Shown here one piece after another: positions 44,716 to 45,639 of a DNA stretch of 45,639 nucleotides (position 1 is the stretch's first letter; the number at the start of each line of letters is the position of its first letter). Below the pieces are notes generated by a model, which was given only the letters and a program-made list of their open reading frames with translations, was not told the DNA's origin and did no database searches. Made by a program: the position numbers and the translations under genes. Origin of the DNA: Gammaproteobacteria bacterium (lineage in GTDB: Bacteria > Pseudomonadota > Gammaproteobacteria > Chromatiales > Chromatiaceae); the NCBI GenBank assembly GCA_020445415.1, contig JAGRGP010000027.1, positions 1-45,639 on the forward strand, written 5' to 3'.

Positions 44716-45400
44716 CCCAGCCGCCTCAACGCACAACACTACTTGCCACGTGTCAACGGACAGAGCAGCATCGACTAAAAGCCAGCGGAGCAAACTATCT
44801 CCTTATAGGGTCCTTCCGCGGTATTTTTCACTGGATTAGTGTGCGGAAGGCGCTAGCCTTAGCTTGGCGGCCAGTTGATCACCGCATCTGAATCGCCGGA
44901 GATCATCGATTGTTCCGATAAGCGCTAGCCGCGATAGGGTCAGCACCTGCCACGCTCATCAATCGCTAGGTCAACCCATCCTGAAGTGCTTGCGCTCTAA
45001 TCTGTTTACCCAATACCTCAGGGTCCTGCATCGATGAATGATGGCTGGGTTGTTATTCGGCCTGTTCAAGCTACTGAGAGACTCATGCCGACATGGGGCT
45101 GCCTTAACAATGCTGGGCAGACTGAAGCAATGGTTCAATCAAACAAAAACCATCCGCGTCGTACGAAACCTCAACCTCCACGATGCTGCCTCCTGATTCG
45201 ACGATTATACAGATGGCGCGTTCTTTGCCTTACATACCAACGCCATCGGTTGCTCTTGGTTGGTTTCCCTAAGTTTTAGGCACTTAGCTACCTAGTGACC
45301 TCGTGAATCGGAACAGTTCTTAAACACTGGCCTTCTTGACTGTCAATTTGGCAGGAGGGATCGTCATTGTGTTTGGATTAGATTGGCGTGGGTTGTGTGG
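44716..45400. other. Non-coding or decayed DNA between the IS256 relic and the rRNA promoters
   Basis: I find no intact gene on either strand. Short open stretches exist, for example plus-strand 45034-45279, but they lack a ribosome-binding site and recognisable similarity. They may be fragments of other mobile elements. No clear repeats or inverted termini were found by eye. Confidence 0.4.
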
Positions 45401-45446
45401 TGTTGAGTTGGGTAAGCAAGCGTGTTTGGGGTAGTAAAGAAAGGTC

Positions 45447-45474
45447 TTGCGCCCGAGGGGTAGAGGTGTAGAAT
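45447..45474 (+). promoter_or_regulatory. rRNA operon promoter P1
   Basis: A -35 box TTGCGC at 45447-45452, a 16-bp spacer and a -10 box TAGAAT at 45469-45474 are followed by ACGCGGC, a GC-rich discriminator as in stringently controlled rRNA promoters. The pattern TAGAATACGCG is common in gammaproteobacterial rRNA promoters. Confidence 0.8.
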
Positions 45475-45534
45475 ACGCGGCTCTCTGGCGTTGCGTGGGT
45501 AGGGATGCTGGAGGGAGGCGGTTGGGTTATTATA

Positions 45535-45563
45535 TTGACGTTGTCTGCATGACGGGTTAATAT
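45535..45563 (+). promoter_or_regulatory. rRNA operon promoter P2
   Basis: TTGACG at 45535-45540, an exact 17-bp spacer and TAATAT at 45558-45563 form a good second promoter, 89 bp downstream of P1. Confidence 0.65.
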
Positions 45564-45594
45564 TGACTGTCTCGGCCCTGAATAAATCGGGGTG

Positions 45595-45639
45595 GCTCTT
45601 TAACAAGATGATCAGGTAATTTGTGTGGGTGCTCCGTTG
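45595..45639 (+). promoter_or_regulatory. rRNA antitermination leader (boxA) and pre-16S sequence
   Basis: GCTCTTTAACAA at 45595-45606 is the conserved boxA, bound by NusB and S10. It is followed by ATCAGGTAATTTGTGTGGGT and GCTC, the standard sequence found just before 16S rRNA in Gammaproteobacteria. The 16S gene should start shortly beyond the window's right edge. Confidence 0.9.

Noticed and set aside
45034-45279. 81-codon open frame near the rRNA promoters
   Set aside because: No ribosome-binding site, unusual composition and no recognisable domain; it lies in what looks like decayed DNA.
1-45639. CRISPR arrays, tRNA genes, toxin-antitoxin pairs or phage genes
   Set aside because: No regularly spaced repeats, no tRNA cloverleaf pattern and no phage-like genes were seen in the gaps I read.

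Overview
The window is a stretch of gammaproteobacterial chromosome lying between two ribosomal RNA operons. It opens on a 5S rRNA gene with its terminator (7-167) and closes on the promoters and antitermination leader of another rRNA operon in the same orientation (45447-45639). The gene orders miaB-phoH(ybeZ)-ybeY-ybeX-lnt, thiD-thiE-hemL and argC-bactofilin-erpA-anmK-M23 peptidase-tyrS, the Fe-S carrier ErpA and the gamma-type rRNA leader all point to Gammaproteobacteria. GC content looks moderate, in the low to mid 50s by eye. The species cannot be named from this sequence.

Layout. (1) 198-1984, minus: a sucrose-phosphatase-like HAD hydrolase and an orphan ParA ATPase, followed by about 980 bp with no intact gene. 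(2) 2964-8291, plus: a five-gene cassette of an AI-2E/PerM-type permease, an outer-membrane efflux lipoprotein, a membrane-fusion protein, a DUF2955/FUSC-like membrane protein and a two-TM ion channel. (3) A membrane diguanylate cyclase on the minus strand (8500-9807). (4) 9985-15165, plus: tRNA and rRNA maturation genes and envelope lipoprotein acylation (miaB, phoH/ybeZ, ybeY, ybeX, lnt). (5) rnd on the minus strand; a small membrane protein, mpl and ubiX on the plus strand. (6) 19191-23973, minus: thiD-thiE-hemL and a DedA-PAP2-LssY fusion. (7) 24109-28565: a DUF5063 protein, an unusual A-type Fe-S carrier, hemJ (minus), argC, a coiled-coil membrane protein, a bactofilin and erpA, the last with a probable IscR type-1 site. 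(8) anmK and an M23 peptidase (minus), then tyrS (plus). (9) 33028-44227, minus: nine tightly coupled genes for an unrecognised surface glycan or glycolipid pathway. (10) 44228-45400: decayed DNA including an IS256-family transposase relic.

From general knowledge of Pseudomonas genomes, tyrS is often followed directly by an rRNA operon. Here the glycan operon and the IS256 relic sit exactly between tyrS and the rRNA leader, so they look like an insertion into an otherwise conserved neighbourhood. The glycan operon is the best candidate for an undescribed system. It combines a GT-C-like membrane enzyme, a GT2 glycosyltransferase with C-terminal membrane helices, an AsnB-type amidotransferase with an altered ATP-pyrophosphatase loop, a 112-residue orphan protein, a methyltransferase, a flippase-like membrane protein, a NodB-like deacetylase, a helical protein of unknown role and a DegT aminotransferase. 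No Wzx, Wzy or ABC exporter was recognised. Other notable points are a PAP2 domain that has lost all its signature catalytic residues and an in-frame 21-bp duplication in the HAD gene.
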